64,000 nt of DNA from Pelomonas caseinilytica. Its GTDB lineage: Bacteria > Pseudomonadota > Gammaproteobacteria > Burkholderiales > Burkholderiaceae_C. Location of the stretch: positions 62,001 to 126,000 of the forward strand of contig NZ_JAJTWT010000001.1 of the NCBI RefSeq assembly GCF_021353235.1, given 5' to 3'. The notes beneath the pieces were generated by a model. It was not told the DNA's origin. It saw only the letters and a program-made list of their open reading frames with translations, and made no database searches. Positions 38,095 to 47,302 of the stretch are shown here, piece by piece (position 1 is the first letter of the stretch; every line of letters starts with the position of its first letter). Position numbers and translations under genes: made by a program.

Positions 38095-39309
38095 TCAGGC
38101 CGCCAGCACACCGTCATCCCAGGCCTCGTTGAACACGGCGGCGTCCTTCCGCACCTGGCCGGCCATGTCGCGCGAGGCCTGCACGAGGCGGTCGCGCCAT
38201 TTGCCCGGGCCCTGGCCGCGGCGGCCGAAGTCGATCAGCGCATCGGCCGGCTCCGAACCCTGCCGCCCCGCCGAACGCAGCTGCGCCCAGGCCATCAGCC
38301 GCCCCATGGTCAGCAGGCTGTGGGCCAGGCTGCCGCCGGCGCGCCGGTCCAGCGCGCCGAGGTCCAGCCGGTCCTCGCCGGGCTGCAGGGCGCGCAGCAC
38401 ATAGGGCCGGCCCGCCCAGCGCACCGGCTGCAGCAAGCCCATGCTGACGGCCTGCATGCGCTGCTGCACGGCCACCTCGCGCTGGGCCTCGTCGCCCAGC
38501 GGCGGCTGGCGGCAGCCGGCGATGGGCGCCAGCGTCGAGGCCCGCGCCGGCTTGAGGTCCAGCAGATGGGCGCCGCCCGCGCCGCCGTCGCCACGCACCA
38601 GCACCACATAACGGTCCAGGCCCAGGCTGCCGGTGCCAGCCACGCGGCGGGCCGCATCCAGCACCTCGAAGAAGCCGGTTTCGTCCTGCCGAGCGGCGGC
38701 GAACTCGGCCATGAAGGCGCGCACGCTGTCCTGCTGCACGGCGCTGGCCGGCAGGGCGTGGCGGCCGTCCACGCGCAGGCGCAGCCGCCGGCCCCGGCCC
38801 TGGCAGCGGCGCTCCAGCAGGCCGGCCTGCTCGCGCGTGGCGACCTGGTCGAGCAGCAGGCGCACCGGGCCATCGGCCGTATCGCGCTCCAGCCAGTAGG
38901 CCTTGCCGCCGGCCATGGCGTCGGCATAGGCGTCCAGCGTCGCGCGGGCGAAGCCCTGGGCATCGCCCTCGTCCAGGCCCAGTTCGTCGGCCGCCAGCCA
39001 CAGGCTGGTCAGCAGGTGCAGGGGGTCGGCGCTGGCCGGCGCGAGGGCGGACTCGTCGAAGTCGTTGATGTCGAAATAGGCCAGGCCGTTGGCGCCCTGA
39101 TAGCTGCCGAAGTTCTCCAGGTGCATGTCGCCGCAGCACCAGGCCACGGGGGCCGGCTTGAGGGCTCCGCGCCTGAGCCGGGCATGGAAGAGATGGGCCG
39201 CCCCGCGCAGGAAGACGAAGGGGCTCCTGCGCATCTTGGCGAACTTCATGTGCAGCCGCTCGGGGTCGCGGCCGGCGTTGTAGTCCCGCAGCGCGCGGAT
39301 CACGTCCAT
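38095..39309 (-). CDS. DUF2252 protein
   Basis: This 404-residue protein matches DUF2252, whose members resemble small-molecule kinase/phosphotransferase folds. Family segments are FVFLRGAAHLF, VAWCCGDMHLENFGSY (kinase-like catalytic loop), YFDINDFDES (metal-binding Asp pair) and GSLGLDRYVVLV. No substrate is known. The ATG overlaps the patatin stop (ATGA). It is the last gene of a coupled run 42549-38095. Confidence 0.88.
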   Translation of the reverse strand: MDVIRALRDYNAGRDPERLHMKFAKMRRSPFVFLRGAAHLFHARLRRGALKPAPVAWCCGDMHLENFGSYQGANGLAYFDINDFDESALAPASADPLHLLTSLWLAADELGLDEGDAQGFARATLDAYADAMAGGKAYWLERDTADGPVRLLLDQVATREQAGLLERRCQGRGRRLRLRVDGRHALPASAVQQDSVRAFMAEFAAARQDETGFFEVLDAARRVAGTGSLGLDRYVVLVRGDGGAGGAHLLDLKPARASTLAPIAGCRQPPLGDEAQREVAVQQRMQAVSMGLLQPVRWAGRPYVLRALQPGEDRLDLGALDRRAGGSLAHSLLTMGRLMAWAQLRSAGRQGSEPADALIDFGRRGQGPGKWRDRLVQASRDMAGQVRKDAAVFNEAWDDGVLAA

Positions 39310-40424
39310 CAGGCCTGGCCCTCCAGCGTGTGCACCCGCATGCCGACGCGCTCGTGCATGGGGTCGCGCCAGGCCGCGCGCTCGAGCACGCGGCGGCCAT
39401 CGCGCAGGCCCGCCGCCCAGCGCGCCCGCAGCCGGGTGTCGCTGAAGTCGATGTCGCGCCAGGAGTCCTCGCCCGGCAGGGCCTGCATGACGAGGTGGAC
39501 GATGTCGATGCGCGAGTCGCAGCCCAGGGCCAGCAGGGCCTTCACGGCCGGGTCGGCGGCCGTCTTCTCATCCAGGCGGCGGCCGAGCAGGCGCACGGCG
39601 CGGCGCACGTTCTGCAGCCGCTCGTGGTCGTCCAGGTGCTCGAAGATGCGGCTGGCGTACTGGATGTCCTTGTAGCGCGTCAGCGCCTGGGCCATGGTGT
39701 GGGGCGCGCTCTCGCTGGCGTCCCAGAGATCGACCATGAAGCACAGGGTGTCCTTGCGTTCGGCGTCGTCCAGCACCACGTCCAGCGGCGTGTTGGAGTA
39801 GATGCCGCCATCCCAGTAGGCCTCGCCGCCGATGACCACGGGCGCGAAGCCGGGCGGCAGGGCGCCGCTGGCCATCACGTGCTCGGGGCCGATGCGGGTG
39901 TGGCCGTCGCGGTTGTCGAAGAGGGCCAGCGCCCCCGAGCTCACGTTGACGGCGCACAGCGTCAGCCGCGTCTGGCCGGCGGCGATGCGGTCGAAGTCGA
40001 CCAACTCACGCAGCGTGTCGGCCAGCGGCGTGGTGTCGTAGAAGCCGAGTTCGCCGACGGGCGCCCGGCGGTTCATGTCCCAGGACTGCGGGCCGCGCGG
40101 CTTGAAGAAGCCCGGCACGCCGGCGGTCAGCGTCTGCCAGGTCTGCAGGCCCTGCTGCCACCAAGCGGTCCAGGGGCTGGCCGGGACTTGGGATGACCAG
40201 CTCGGCCGGGTCACGCGGCGCCAGAACTCGCGCAGGGCCGCCACGCGCTCGGCCGGCGCATTGCCGGCCATCAGCGTCGCGTTGATGGCGCCGATGGAGG
40301 TGCCGACCAGCCAGTCGGGCGGCAGCTCGGCATCCTGAAGGGCCTCGACGAAGCCGCCCTGATAGGCGCCCAGGGCCCCGCCGCCCTGGAAGACGTAGAC
40401 GGTCTGGGGAGGGTGCTTGGCCAT
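39309..40424 (-). CDS. Patatin-like phospholipase
   Basis: This 371-residue serine hydrolase of the patatin/RssA-like group would cleave acyl chains from lipids. The oxyanion motif GGGALGAYQGG (about 14-24), the nucleophile elbow GTSIG (Ser near 44) and the catalytic Asp in WDGGIYSNTP near 205 are all present, so the Ser-Asp dyad is intact. The C-terminal part is helical and includes a patatin-associated extension (MAQALTRYKDIQYASRI). No signal peptide was seen. It is coupled by ATGA junctions to GST upstream and DUF2252 downstream. Confidence 0.93.
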   Translation of the reverse strand: MAKHPPQTVYVFQGGGALGAYQGGFVEALQDAELPPDWLVGTSIGAINATLMAGNAPAERVAALREFWRRVTRPSWSSQVPASPWTAWWQQGLQTWQTLTAGVPGFFKPRGPQSWDMNRRAPVGELGFYDTTPLADTLRELVDFDRIAAGQTRLTLCAVNVSSGALALFDNRDGHTRIGPEHVMASGALPPGFAPVVIGGEAYWDGGIYSNTPLDVVLDDAERKDTLCFMVDLWDASESAPHTMAQALTRYKDIQYASRIFEHLDDHERLQNVRRAVRLLGRRLDEKTAADPAVKALLALGCDSRIDIVHLVMQALPGEDSWRDIDFSDTRLRARWAAGLRDGRRVLERAAWRDPMHERVGMRVHTLEGQA

Positions 40425-41050
40425 CAGCCCAGTTGCACGCCGTCGTCGCAGGGGATGGCGCGGAAGACCGGCAGGGCCTCGGTCGCCGCGGCATGGGCGA
40501 CGAGCCGCGGGAAGCCGTCCGCCGCCACCACCTCGGGCAGCAGCAGCTGCGTGAAGGTCCAGGCCACGCCCACGGTGATGGCGGCCTGGCCGAGGCGGGT
40601 CTCGGACACCTCCAGCGGCCGGGCTGCCAGCTCGTCGTCCAATTCGCGGTAGGCCGCGTCGAGCTGGCCGCTGACGCGCTGGACCCAGGGCTCGTGGCGC
40701 TTCTCGGCGGGCCGCAGGCCGCGCTCGTAGACGATCTGGGCCGTCTTCTCGCAGGCCGCCAGGGCCAGGCCCATGAGGCGCAGTTCGTGCAGCAGCGCGG
40801 CCGGCTCGCTTGGCAGCAGGCTGCGGCCGGCGAGCGCCTCCACGTACTGCAGCATCAGGCTGGAGTCCATCAGCCGCGTGCCGTCGTCGCAGACCAGGGT
40901 CGGCGCCTTGACGACGGGATTGATGCGCCGGAATTCGTCGAAGCCGCGGAAGACCGAGATCGCCGCGTGCTCGAAGGGCAGGCCGAGCACGCGCATCGTG
41001 ATGGCGACGCGGCGCACATAGGGCGAGTCGAGCATGCCGATGAGTTTCAT
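40424..41050 (-). CDS. Glutathione S-transferase family protein
   Basis: This 208-residue protein has an N-terminal thioredoxin-like domain (about 1-78: MKLIGMLDSPYVRRVAI with a candidate catalytic Ser, the cis-Pro in VVKAPTLV, and the glutathione-contact MDSSLMLQYVE) and an all-helical C-terminal domain. The likely role is glutathione conjugation or reduction of an electrophile. It is translationally coupled to the membrane protein upstream and the patatin downstream through ATGA overlaps. Confidence 0.92.
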   Translation of the reverse strand: MKLIGMLDSPYVRRVAITMRVLGLPFEHAAISVFRGFDEFRRINPVVKAPTLVCDDGTRLMDSSLMLQYVEALAGRSLLPSEPAALLHELRLMGLALAACEKTAQIVYERGLRPAEKRHEPWVQRVSGQLDAAYRELDDELAARPLEVSETRLGQAAITVGVAWTFTQLLLPEVVAADGFPRLVAHAAATEALPVFRAIPCDDGVQLG

Positions 41051-41589
41051 GAGGTCTCCTTGGAGCTGGCCAGGCTGGCCGCCCGTGCCGAGGCTTCGTC
41101 CAGTTCGCGCTGCAGGCGCTGCGCCACTTCGTGGCCATGGCGGCGTTCGATCTCCGCGCGCATGACGCGGTTGTAGCCGTCGGCGAAGGCCTGGGCCAGG
41201 GGCGTCGCCTCGTCGGTCTTGACGACCCATTCGATGCCGTAGCGCTGCTTCCAGCGCTTGAGGCGGGCCGCCACGTCCGCGTCCTTGGGCGCCTCGGCAG
41301 CGAAGGACCGCACTTGCAGCAGGCCGGCCTCGAGGTCGGCGCGGGCCTTGGCCTCGCCCCGCTCGGCGGCGACGGCCGGGTTGCCGATGCGCAGATCCAC
41401 GGTGGCGATCAGCTGCCGCTCCGCACGGCCGGGGCCGTCGACGACGCCGAAGCGGTTGAACAGGCCGAACACGCTGCCCGCGGCCACCAAGGCAGCCAGC
41501 ACGGCCACCCCATGGATGGCCCGCAGCCGGCGGCGCGGCATGGCCGCGGAGCCGGCGGTCGCCAGCATGGAGGACGCCCTCTCACTCAT
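41047..41589 (-). CDS. Hypothetical membrane-anchored protein
   Basis: This 180-residue protein has one N-terminal helix (about 22-45, IHGVAVLAALVAAGSVFGLF) and a soluble, highly charged remainder. A helical Glu/Arg/Ala C-terminus (GHEVAQRLQRELDEASARAA) could form a coiled coil. No family was recognised. The stop overlaps the GST start; it follows the Cys-cluster gene by 13 bases. Confidence 0.7.
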   Translation of the reverse strand: MSERASSMLATAGSAAMPRRRLRAIHGVAVLAALVAAGSVFGLFNRFGVVDGPGRAERQLIATVDLRIGNPAVAAERGEAKARADLEAGLLQVRSFAAEAPKDADVAARLKRWKQRYGIEWVVKTDEATPLAQAFADGYNRVMRAEIERRHGHEVAQRLQRELDEASARAASLASSKETS

Positions 41590-41602
41590 TCCAGGTCTTT
41601 CG

Positions 41603-42130
41603 TCAATTCGTCGAGGCCCGATTCTCGGCCAGCGGCGCCAGGGCCGCGCCGACACGGGCTTGCCAGGCGCCCTGCTCCGCCGCCGTCCACTCGGGCCAGT
41701 GCGGGGCCGAGGCTTCCAGCTCGGCGGCCAGCGCCCGCAGCGGCGCTGCGTCCGTCAGGTCGGCGGCCAGAGTCAAACGGGCCAGCCACTCCTGGGCCAG
41801 CCGCACCCGCGGATAGGCCGCGAACAGCCAGCGCGCCACCTCCGGCCGCCCGCGCCAGTCGGCGCTGCCGAAGCGCTCGACCGCCTGCGCGGTCAGGCGC
41901 TGGCCCGCGCCGAGGCAGTCGAAGGCGACGCAGCCGGCAAAACCGAGTCCGATCAGGTCGGCATGGACGCCGCAGCGGTGGTCAGCGCAGAGGTGGCGGC
42001 AGGGCGTCTCGGCCGGCTTGTCGAAGCCGAAGCCCTGCACGGCGTCGAAGGGCGGCGTGACGCAGCACAGCGCCACGCAGGCCGAGCAGTCGGCCCGCAG
42101 GTGCGCGGGCAGGCGCGGCGCGCCGGTCAC
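41603..42130 (-). CDS. Cysteine-cluster protein, probable metal binder
   Basis: This 175-residue protein has an N-terminal cysteine-rich region (CSACVALCCVTPPF, CRHLCADHRCGVH, GFAGCVAFDCLGAGQ), like the domain found alone or fused to pentapeptide repeats in actinobacteria and proteobacteria. Eight or more conserved Cys/His suggest a bound metal. The remainder is helical and ends in Ala/Glu-rich sequence. The start is GTG overlapping the VOC gene stop (GTGA). Function is unknown. Confidence 0.72.
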   Translation of the reverse strand: MTGAPRLPAHLRADCSACVALCCVTPPFDAVQGFGFDKPAETPCRHLCADHRCGVHADLIGLGFAGCVAFDCLGAGQRLTAQAVERFGSADWRGRPEVARWLFAAYPRVRLAQEWLARLTLAADLTDAAPLRALAAELEASAPHWPEWTAAEQGAWQARVGAALAPLAENRASTN

Positions 42131-42549
42131 GCCGCGTCGGCCGACACGCCCACCATCCAGCCCACGCCGAAACGGTCGGTCACCATGCCGAACAGGGGCG
42201 CCCAGAAGGTCTTGCCCAGGGGCATGGTCACCTGGCCGCCCACGGACAGCGCGGCGAAGGCCTCGCGGGCGATGTCCGCGTCCGGGCAGTCCAGCGACAG
42301 CGAGAAGCCCTTGAAGGCGGTGTCGCCGCCGCACATGCCGTCGGACATCATCACCAGGGCGCCGCCGATGTGCAGCGAGGCATGCATGATCTTCTGCTCC
42401 GAGCCGGGCGGCAGCATGCCGGGGGGCGGCGGCTCGGGGCTTTCGGCGTAGCGCATCATGAACTCCACCTTGGCGCCGAGGGCCCGGCTGTAGAAGCCGA
42501 TGGCCTCCTCGCAACGGCCGTCGAAGAAGAGGTAGGGCTCGATCTTCAT
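42127..42549 (-). CDS. VOC-superfamily (PhnB-like) protein
   Basis: This 140-residue protein shows the glyoxalase/bleomycin-resistance fold of the PhnB-like group. The N-terminus MKIEPYLFFDGRCEEAIGFY with ALGAKVEFMMRY, the central HASLHIGGALVMMSDG and the C-terminal FGMVTDRFGVGWMV are family blocks. It is usually a small dimer with unknown substrate. The ATG follows AGGAG, and the stop overlaps the GTG of the Cys-cluster gene. Confidence 0.9.
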   Translation of the reverse strand: MKIEPYLFFDGRCEEAIGFYSRALGAKVEFMMRYAESPEPPPPGMLPPGSEQKIMHASLHIGGALVMMSDGMCGGDTAFKGFSLSLDCPDADIAREAFAALSVGGQVTMPLGKTFWAPLFGMVTDRFGVGWMVGVSADAA

Positions 42550-42605
42550 GCGGGTCTCCTGATCGAAGGGCGATGGACGATGGACGACTCTAGCGCCGCG
42601 GCGCG

Positions 42606-45395
42606 TCAAGGTGTCTTGAAATCCCCTGCCGTCGAGATGACGAAGCGCCCCGGATCGATGTGCCGGCGCCAGGCGGCGTTGGCCTGCTCGACGGTGACGG
42701 CGGCGAGCTTGTCGTCACGTGCCTGGGCGGCGGCCCAGGTCTCGCCGCGCTCGGCCAGGGTGCTGAGGCCGCCGGCCAGGGCGCCGGGGTCGGCGCGGCC
42801 CTGCTTGCGGCCTTCGAGGATGTCTTTCTTGGCCCGCGCCAGCTCCGCGGCCGTCACACCCTCGGCCGACATGCGGGCCAGCTCCTCCTTGACGACGGCG
42901 ATGACGCGCTCGCGCCGGTCGGGCGCATAGCTGGCCTGGATGGCGAAGTTGCCGTCGTCGCCCCAGAAGCCGGCCGACAGGCTGGCGCCGATGCCGTAGG
43001 TCAGGCCCTCCTTCTGGCGCACGCGCTCGGACAACCGGCTCTCCAGCCCGCCGCCGCCGAAGATGTGTACGGCCAGCTCCAGGGCGGGGTAGTCGGCGTC
43101 CTCGCTGTTCAGCGGCAGGGCCTCGTGCAGGCGCAGGATGGCGTTGGCCTTGTCGCGGGCGATGGCGTCGAAGCGCGCCGGCGGGATGTCGACGTGGTGG
43201 GGGATGTAGCGCACATAGGCCGGGGCCGAGGGCTTCTTCCAGTCGCCGAAGAGCTTCTCGACCTCGGCGCCCAGGCCGTCCGGCAAGGCGCCCACGACGC
43301 TGAGCTGCGCGTCGTTGGCGCTCCAGTAGTCCGCATGGAAGCGCCGCACGTCGTCGAGCGTCGTCGCCTTGAGGTTGGCGATGCGCTCGTCCACGCCCAT
43401 GACGTAGTCCGGGTGGCCCAGGCTCACGCCGCGGGCGCGGTTGTAGTGGCCGCGCGTGGCCTCCTGGCGCAGCACCGACGGCTCCTGGCGCGACGCCTCG
43501 ATGCCGGCGATCGCCGCCTTGATCTCGCGCTCGAAGGCGTCCTGGGGCAGCTGCGGCCGGCGCAGCGTGTCGGCCACCACGCGCAGGGCCGGCAGCAGGG
43601 TGTCGCGCTCGGCACTGAGGAAGATGGTGGCGCCCTGGTCGTAGCTGACGATGTTGAGCCCCGCCCGCAGCTTGATGAGAGCGTCCTGCAGCTGCTGCTT
43701 GTCGTAGCCCGCGCTGCCCTCGCTCATCAGTTGGCCGACCATGCCGGTGCCATTGCGGGCGAAGGTGGCGTCGCGCTCGCCCCAGCGCAGCTGCATCTGC
43801 ATCACCACCGAGTTGCCGCGCGTCTGCCGGCGCAGTGTGTGCAGCGAGATGCCGCTGGGCAGGGTGGTGCGGCTCATGCGCGACTCCAGCACCGCCGGCA
43901 CCGGTTCCAGCTGCTCGCCCTCCTCCACCTGCGGCGGGCCCTTCAGCCCGGCCAGCCGCTGATCCAGCGGCGGTGCGGCCGGGATGGCGACCCGCTCGAC
44001 GGCGTCGGCAGGCAGGTAGCGGCCCAGCGTGCGGTTGGCGGGCCGGAAATAGGCCGCGCGCACCCGCTCCACGTCGGCCAGCGTCACCTTGGGGATGTCC
44101 TCCATCAGCTGGAAGAGCAGCCGCCAGTCGCCCGCGGCGATGAGGCCGGAGATCTGCTGGATCAGCGCCTCGGGGTTCTTCATCTGCTGGCGATAGCTGT
44201 TGACGGCGATGTCGCGCACGCGCACGAGTTCGCTCTCGTCGAAGGGCTTGGCGCCGCGGCCCTCGGCCAGGTCCAGCAGCAGGGTCTCGACCTTGGCCAC
44301 GTCGGCCCCCGGTGGCAGGGCCGCGAAGGCGCTGGCGGTGCCGGGGTCGGCGCCGCCCAGGCCCCCGATGCCCGCCGCCACGGCGAGCTTGGGCTCGACC
44401 AGCTGCTTGTAGAGCTGGCCGCTGGGCTGCAGGCTCATCAAGAGGCCGTAGACCATCAGGGCCGGCGTGTCCGGGTGGGTCACGGCGGGCACGTGGTAGG
44501 CCGCCAGCAGGATGGGCTGGCCGCCGACGCGGCGCACGACGACCGTGCGCTCGCCGTCCTGCGCCGGCTCGACGGTGTAGGGCTGGGGCATGGGCTCGGC
44601 CGGCCGCGCCACGGGGCCGAAGTCCTTGGCGATCAGGTCGAGGGCCGCGGCCTTGTCGAAGGCGCCGGCGATCAGCAGCGTGGCGTTGTCGGGCCGGTAG
44701 TAGCGCTTGTAGAAGGCCTGCAGCTTCTCGATGGGCACGTTCTCGATGTCGCTCTTCGGGCCGATGGTGGCGTGGCCATAGGGATGCCAGGCAAAGGCCG
44801 CGGCGTTGACGCGCTGGGCCAGCACCGCGAAGGGCTGGTTCTCGCCGCGTTCGAACTCGTTGCGCACGACGGTCATCTCGGTGTCGAGGTCGGCCTTGGC
44901 GACGCGGCTGTTCACCATCCGGTCGGCCTCGAGGTCGAGCAGGAAGGCCAGGGTGTCGGCGTTGGCGTTGAACGAGGCGAAGTAGTTGGTGCGGTCCACC
45001 GTCGTCGAGCCGTTGAAGCGCACGCCGCGCTGCGCCATCGCGCCGGGGATGTCGGTCTGCCGCGGCGTGCCCTTGAAGAGCATGTGCTCCAGCAGATGGG
45101 CCATGCCGTATTCGCCCGGCGACTCGTGGCGGCTGCCGACGCGGTAGGTGATGTTGACGGTGGTGGTCGTCTGCGTTGAGTCGGGAAAGAGCAGCACCTG
45201 CAGGCCGTTGGGCAGCCGGTACTCCTCGATGCCGCCCAGGGCGCGGACGGCGACGGGGCGGGCGGGGGCGGCCGCCACCTGGGCCGGGCGCGGCGCGGCC
45301 TTGGTGGCGGCGCGGGCGTGGACGGTCTGCGCCTGGGCGGGCGCCAACGCGGCGGCCAGGCATACCAGGGCCAGGCCGATTCGCAAGGACTTCAT
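42606..45395 (-). CDS. Exported M16-family zinc peptidase (two-domain)
   Basis: This 929-residue peptidase has a signal peptide (MKSLRIGLALVCLAAALAP, AQA-Q). The inverted zinc motif HLLEH in GMAHLLEHMLFKG lies near residue 100, with the downstream Glu ligand expected in the following helix (MTVVRNEFERGE). A second, catalytically silent M16 half follows after about residue 480, as in PqqL/YddC and pitrilysin-type proteins. It probably degrades peptides in the periplasm. It precedes the VOC gene by 56 bases on the same strand and may head that operon. Confidence 0.93.
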   Translation of the reverse strand: MKSLRIGLALVCLAAALAPAQAQTVHARAATKAAPRPAQVAAAPARPVAVRALGGIEEYRLPNGLQVLLFPDSTQTTTTVNITYRVGSRHESPGEYGMAHLLEHMLFKGTPRQTDIPGAMAQRGVRFNGSTTVDRTNYFASFNANADTLAFLLDLEADRMVNSRVAKADLDTEMTVVRNEFERGENQPFAVLAQRVNAAAFAWHPYGHATIGPKSDIENVPIEKLQAFYKRYYRPDNATLLIAGAFDKAAALDLIAKDFGPVARPAEPMPQPYTVEPAQDGERTVVVRRVGGQPILLAAYHVPAVTHPDTPALMVYGLLMSLQPSGQLYKQLVEPKLAVAAGIGGLGGADPGTASAFAALPPGADVAKVETLLLDLAEGRGAKPFDESELVRVRDIAVNSYRQQMKNPEALIQQISGLIAAGDWRLLFQLMEDIPKVTLADVERVRAAYFRPANRTLGRYLPADAVERVAIPAAPPLDQRLAGLKGPPQVEEGEQLEPVPAVLESRMSRTTLPSGISLHTLRRQTRGNSVVMQMQLRWGERDATFARNGTGMVGQLMSEGSAGYDKQQLQDALIKLRAGLNIVSYDQGATIFLSAERDTLLPALRVVADTLRRPQLPQDAFEREIKAAIAGIEASRQEPSVLRQEATRGHYNRARGVSLGHPDYVMGVDERIANLKATTLDDVRRFHADYWSANDAQLSVVGALPDGLGAEVEKLFGDWKKPSAPAYVRYIPHHVDIPPARFDAIARDKANAILRLHEALPLNSEDADYPALELAVHIFGGGGLESRLSERVRQKEGLTYGIGASLSAGFWGDDGNFAIQASYAPDRRERVIAVVKEELARMSAEGVTAAELARAKKDILEGRKQGRADPGALAGGLSTLAERGETWAAAQARDDKLAAVTVEQANAAWRRHIDPGRFVISTAGDFKTP

Positions 45396-45497
45396 TCGGG
45401 GTCTCCGCAGAGCCGGCTGCGCCGGTCGATTCGATGAGGCGCCGATTCTCACCGCTGCGCGCGACCCCGCCGCGCCTTGTGCCCGCCGACCGGGGCG

Positions 45498-45899
45498 TCA
45501 GGCTTCAGGGGCCCGCCCGTTGGCCGCGGGAGCCGGGCCCAAAGGCGGAAGCATCAGGCGCAGCTTGGCCGGGTCCAGGGGCTTGGTGAGCACGAAGTCC
45601 ACGCCGGCGCGCTCGGCGGCCTCGTGCTGCTTGGCGTCCTGCCAGCCGGTCACGGAGATGAGCACGAGGCTGGCACCCTCGCGGGCCCGCAGCTCGCGGG
45701 CGAGCTCCACGCCATGCATGCCGGGCATCTCCAGGTCGAGCAGCACGCACATCGCCGGCTGCTCGTCGATGGCAGCCAGCGCCGATTGCGCGTCTGCGGC
45801 GCGCCGCACGCGGTAGCCGTCGGCCTCCAGCAGCAGGCCCAAAACCTCCCTCACATCGGGGTCGTCATCCACCACCAGAACGTCCACAACGTCTGCCAT
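45498..45899 (-). CDS. Single-domain CheY-like response regulator
   Basis: This 133-residue receiver domain has no output domain. The acidic pocket is VVDDDPD (10-16), the phosphoacceptor Asp is in CVLLDLEMPGMHG near 55, Thr lies in ISVTGWQD, and the conserved Lys in VLTKPLDP. It is divergent from the Rsb module (about 145 bases between starts), where a hybrid kinase with a receiver has been broken, so this regulator may belong to that pathway. The partner is not proven. Confidence 0.9.
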   Translation of the reverse strand: MADVVDVLVVDDDPDVREVLGLLLEADGYRVRRAADAQSALAAIDEQPAMCVLLDLEMPGMHGVELARELRAREGASLVLISVTGWQDAKQHEAAERAGVDFVLTKPLDPAKLRLMLPPLGPAPAANGRAPEA

Positions 45900-46044
45900 G
45901 CTCGCCTCCTTGCCCCCAAAGTTGATCGTGGGCCTCCATTGGGGCAAACGGCGTTCCACCCCCTAGGTTCACGCAGCCGGCAGCAAGGACCTAACGGGTT
46001 AGTCGCGTGCCTGAATGGCCACCCCTCCCCGCAAGGATCCGCTC

Positions 46045-46920
46045 ATGGCCGATGCCGCCACCCAGGTCATCCTTCCCGTGCTTGCCGCCCACGAACCCGA
46101 AGTCCTGAAAGAGTGGCTGCAGCGCTTGCGCCCGGATGTCGGATTTTCCGGCGACCGCCTGCGCGAGGGCGAGCTGCAGGGCCAGTGCACCCGCTTCCTG
46201 AAGGAGCTGCGCGGCGCGCTGGAAGCCGGCGCGGCGACGATCGACTCCGCCGCCTTCGCCAGCCTGCGCGAGCAGCTGGAGGATCTTTCCGCCAGCCGCG
46301 CCACCCAGGGCTTCTCGCCGCGCGAGACGGCGGTGTTCGTGTTCTCGCTGAAGCAGCCCTTGTTCGACGTGCTGCAGCGCCACGCCCCGGCCGGTGGCAA
46401 CGCGCTGGAGGCGGACTTGGCCATCGGCCTGCTGCTCGACAGCCTGGGCCTGTTCACGATGGAGGCCTACCAGCGCACGCGCGAAAGCCTCATCGTGCGC
46501 CAGCAGCAGGAGATCGCCGAGCTCTCCACGCCGGTCATCAAGCTCTGGGACGGCATCCTGGCCCTGCCGCTGATCGGCACGCTGGACAGCCAGCGCACCC
46601 AGGTCGTCATGGAGAGCCTGCTCGAGGCCATCGTGCAGCAGAGCGCGGCCACCGCCATCATCGACATCACCGGCGTGCCTACCGTGGACACGCTGACGGC
46701 GCAGCACCTGCTCAAGACGGTGTCGGCCGCGCGGCTGATGGGGGCGGACTGCATCATCAGCGGCATCCGCCCCCAGATCGCGCAGACCATGGTGCACCTG
46801 GGCGTGGAGCTGACCGTGGTGTCCAAGGCGACGCTCGCGGACGCCTTCGCGCTGGCCCTGTCCAAGCAGGGCCGCACCGTGACCCGCATCAAGGCGGCCG
46901 ACGCCACGCCGCGGGCCTGA
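46045..46920 (+). CDS. rsbR: RsbR-type STAS-domain co-antagonist
   Basis: This 291-residue protein has an N-terminal four-helix RsbR-like region (about 1-150) and a C-terminal STAS domain (about 165-275) with AIIDITGVPTVDTLTAQHLL, where Thr residues correspond to RsbT phosphorylation sites in Bacillus RsbR. It is the first gene of rsbR-rsbS-rsbT-phosphatase, a partner-switching module that releases RsbT when stressed. The ATG at 46045 has AAGGA 7 bases upstream; an in-frame ATG at 46015 is possible but lacks one. Confidence 0.88.
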   Translation: MADAATQVILPVLAAHEPEVLKEWLQRLRPDVGFSGDRLREGELQGQCTRFLKELRGALEAGAATIDSAAFASLREQLEDLSASRATQGFSPRETAVFVFSLKQPLFDVLQRHAPAGGNALEADLAIGLLLDSLGLFTMEAYQRTRESLIVRQQQEIAELSTPVIKLWDGILALPLIGTLDSQRTQVVMESLLEAIVQQSAATAIIDITGVPTVDTLTAQHLLKTVSAARLMGADCIISGIRPQIAQTMVHLGVELTVVSKATLADAFALALSKQGRTVTRIKAADATPRA

Positions 46921-46924
46921 CGCC

Positions 46925-47302
46925 GTGGACCGCATTCCCATCCTCAAGCTGGGCAACGCCCTGCTCGTCACCATCCAGGTCGACATGCACGACCAGCTCG
47001 CCACCGCGCTGGAAGAAGACCTCACCTCCCGCATCGTCGAATGCAACGCCCGCGGTGTGCTGATCGACATCTCGGCGCTGGAGATCGTCGACAGCTTCAT
47101 GGGCCGCATGCTGGACAACATCGCGGCGGTCTCCCGCATCCTCGACGCCGACACGGTCGTCGTCGGCATGCGGCCGGCCGTGGCCATCACGCTGGTGGAA
47201 CTCGGCCTGTCGCTCAACGGCGTCAAGACGGCCCTGAACGTCGACCGCGGCATGGCGCTGATCCGGCCGCAGCTGATTGCCGGCGACGACGACGGTGACT
47301 GA
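46925..47302 (+). CDS. rsbS: RsbS-type STAS-domain antagonist
   Basis: This 125-residue single STAS domain has the phosphorylatable serine at Ser57 in IDISALEIVDSFMGRML, the same motif as Bacillus RsbS Ser59. In the known systems unphosphorylated RsbS traps the kinase RsbT with RsbR; phosphorylation releases RsbT. The start is GTG, 4 bases after the rsbR stop. The last 8 bases overlap the rsbT start. Confidence 0.92.
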   Translation: MDRIPILKLGNALLVTIQVDMHDQLATALEEDLTSRIVECNARGVLIDISALEIVDSFMGRMLDNIAAVSRILDADTVVVGMRPAVAITLVELGLSLNGVKTALNVDRGMALIRPQLIAGDDDGD

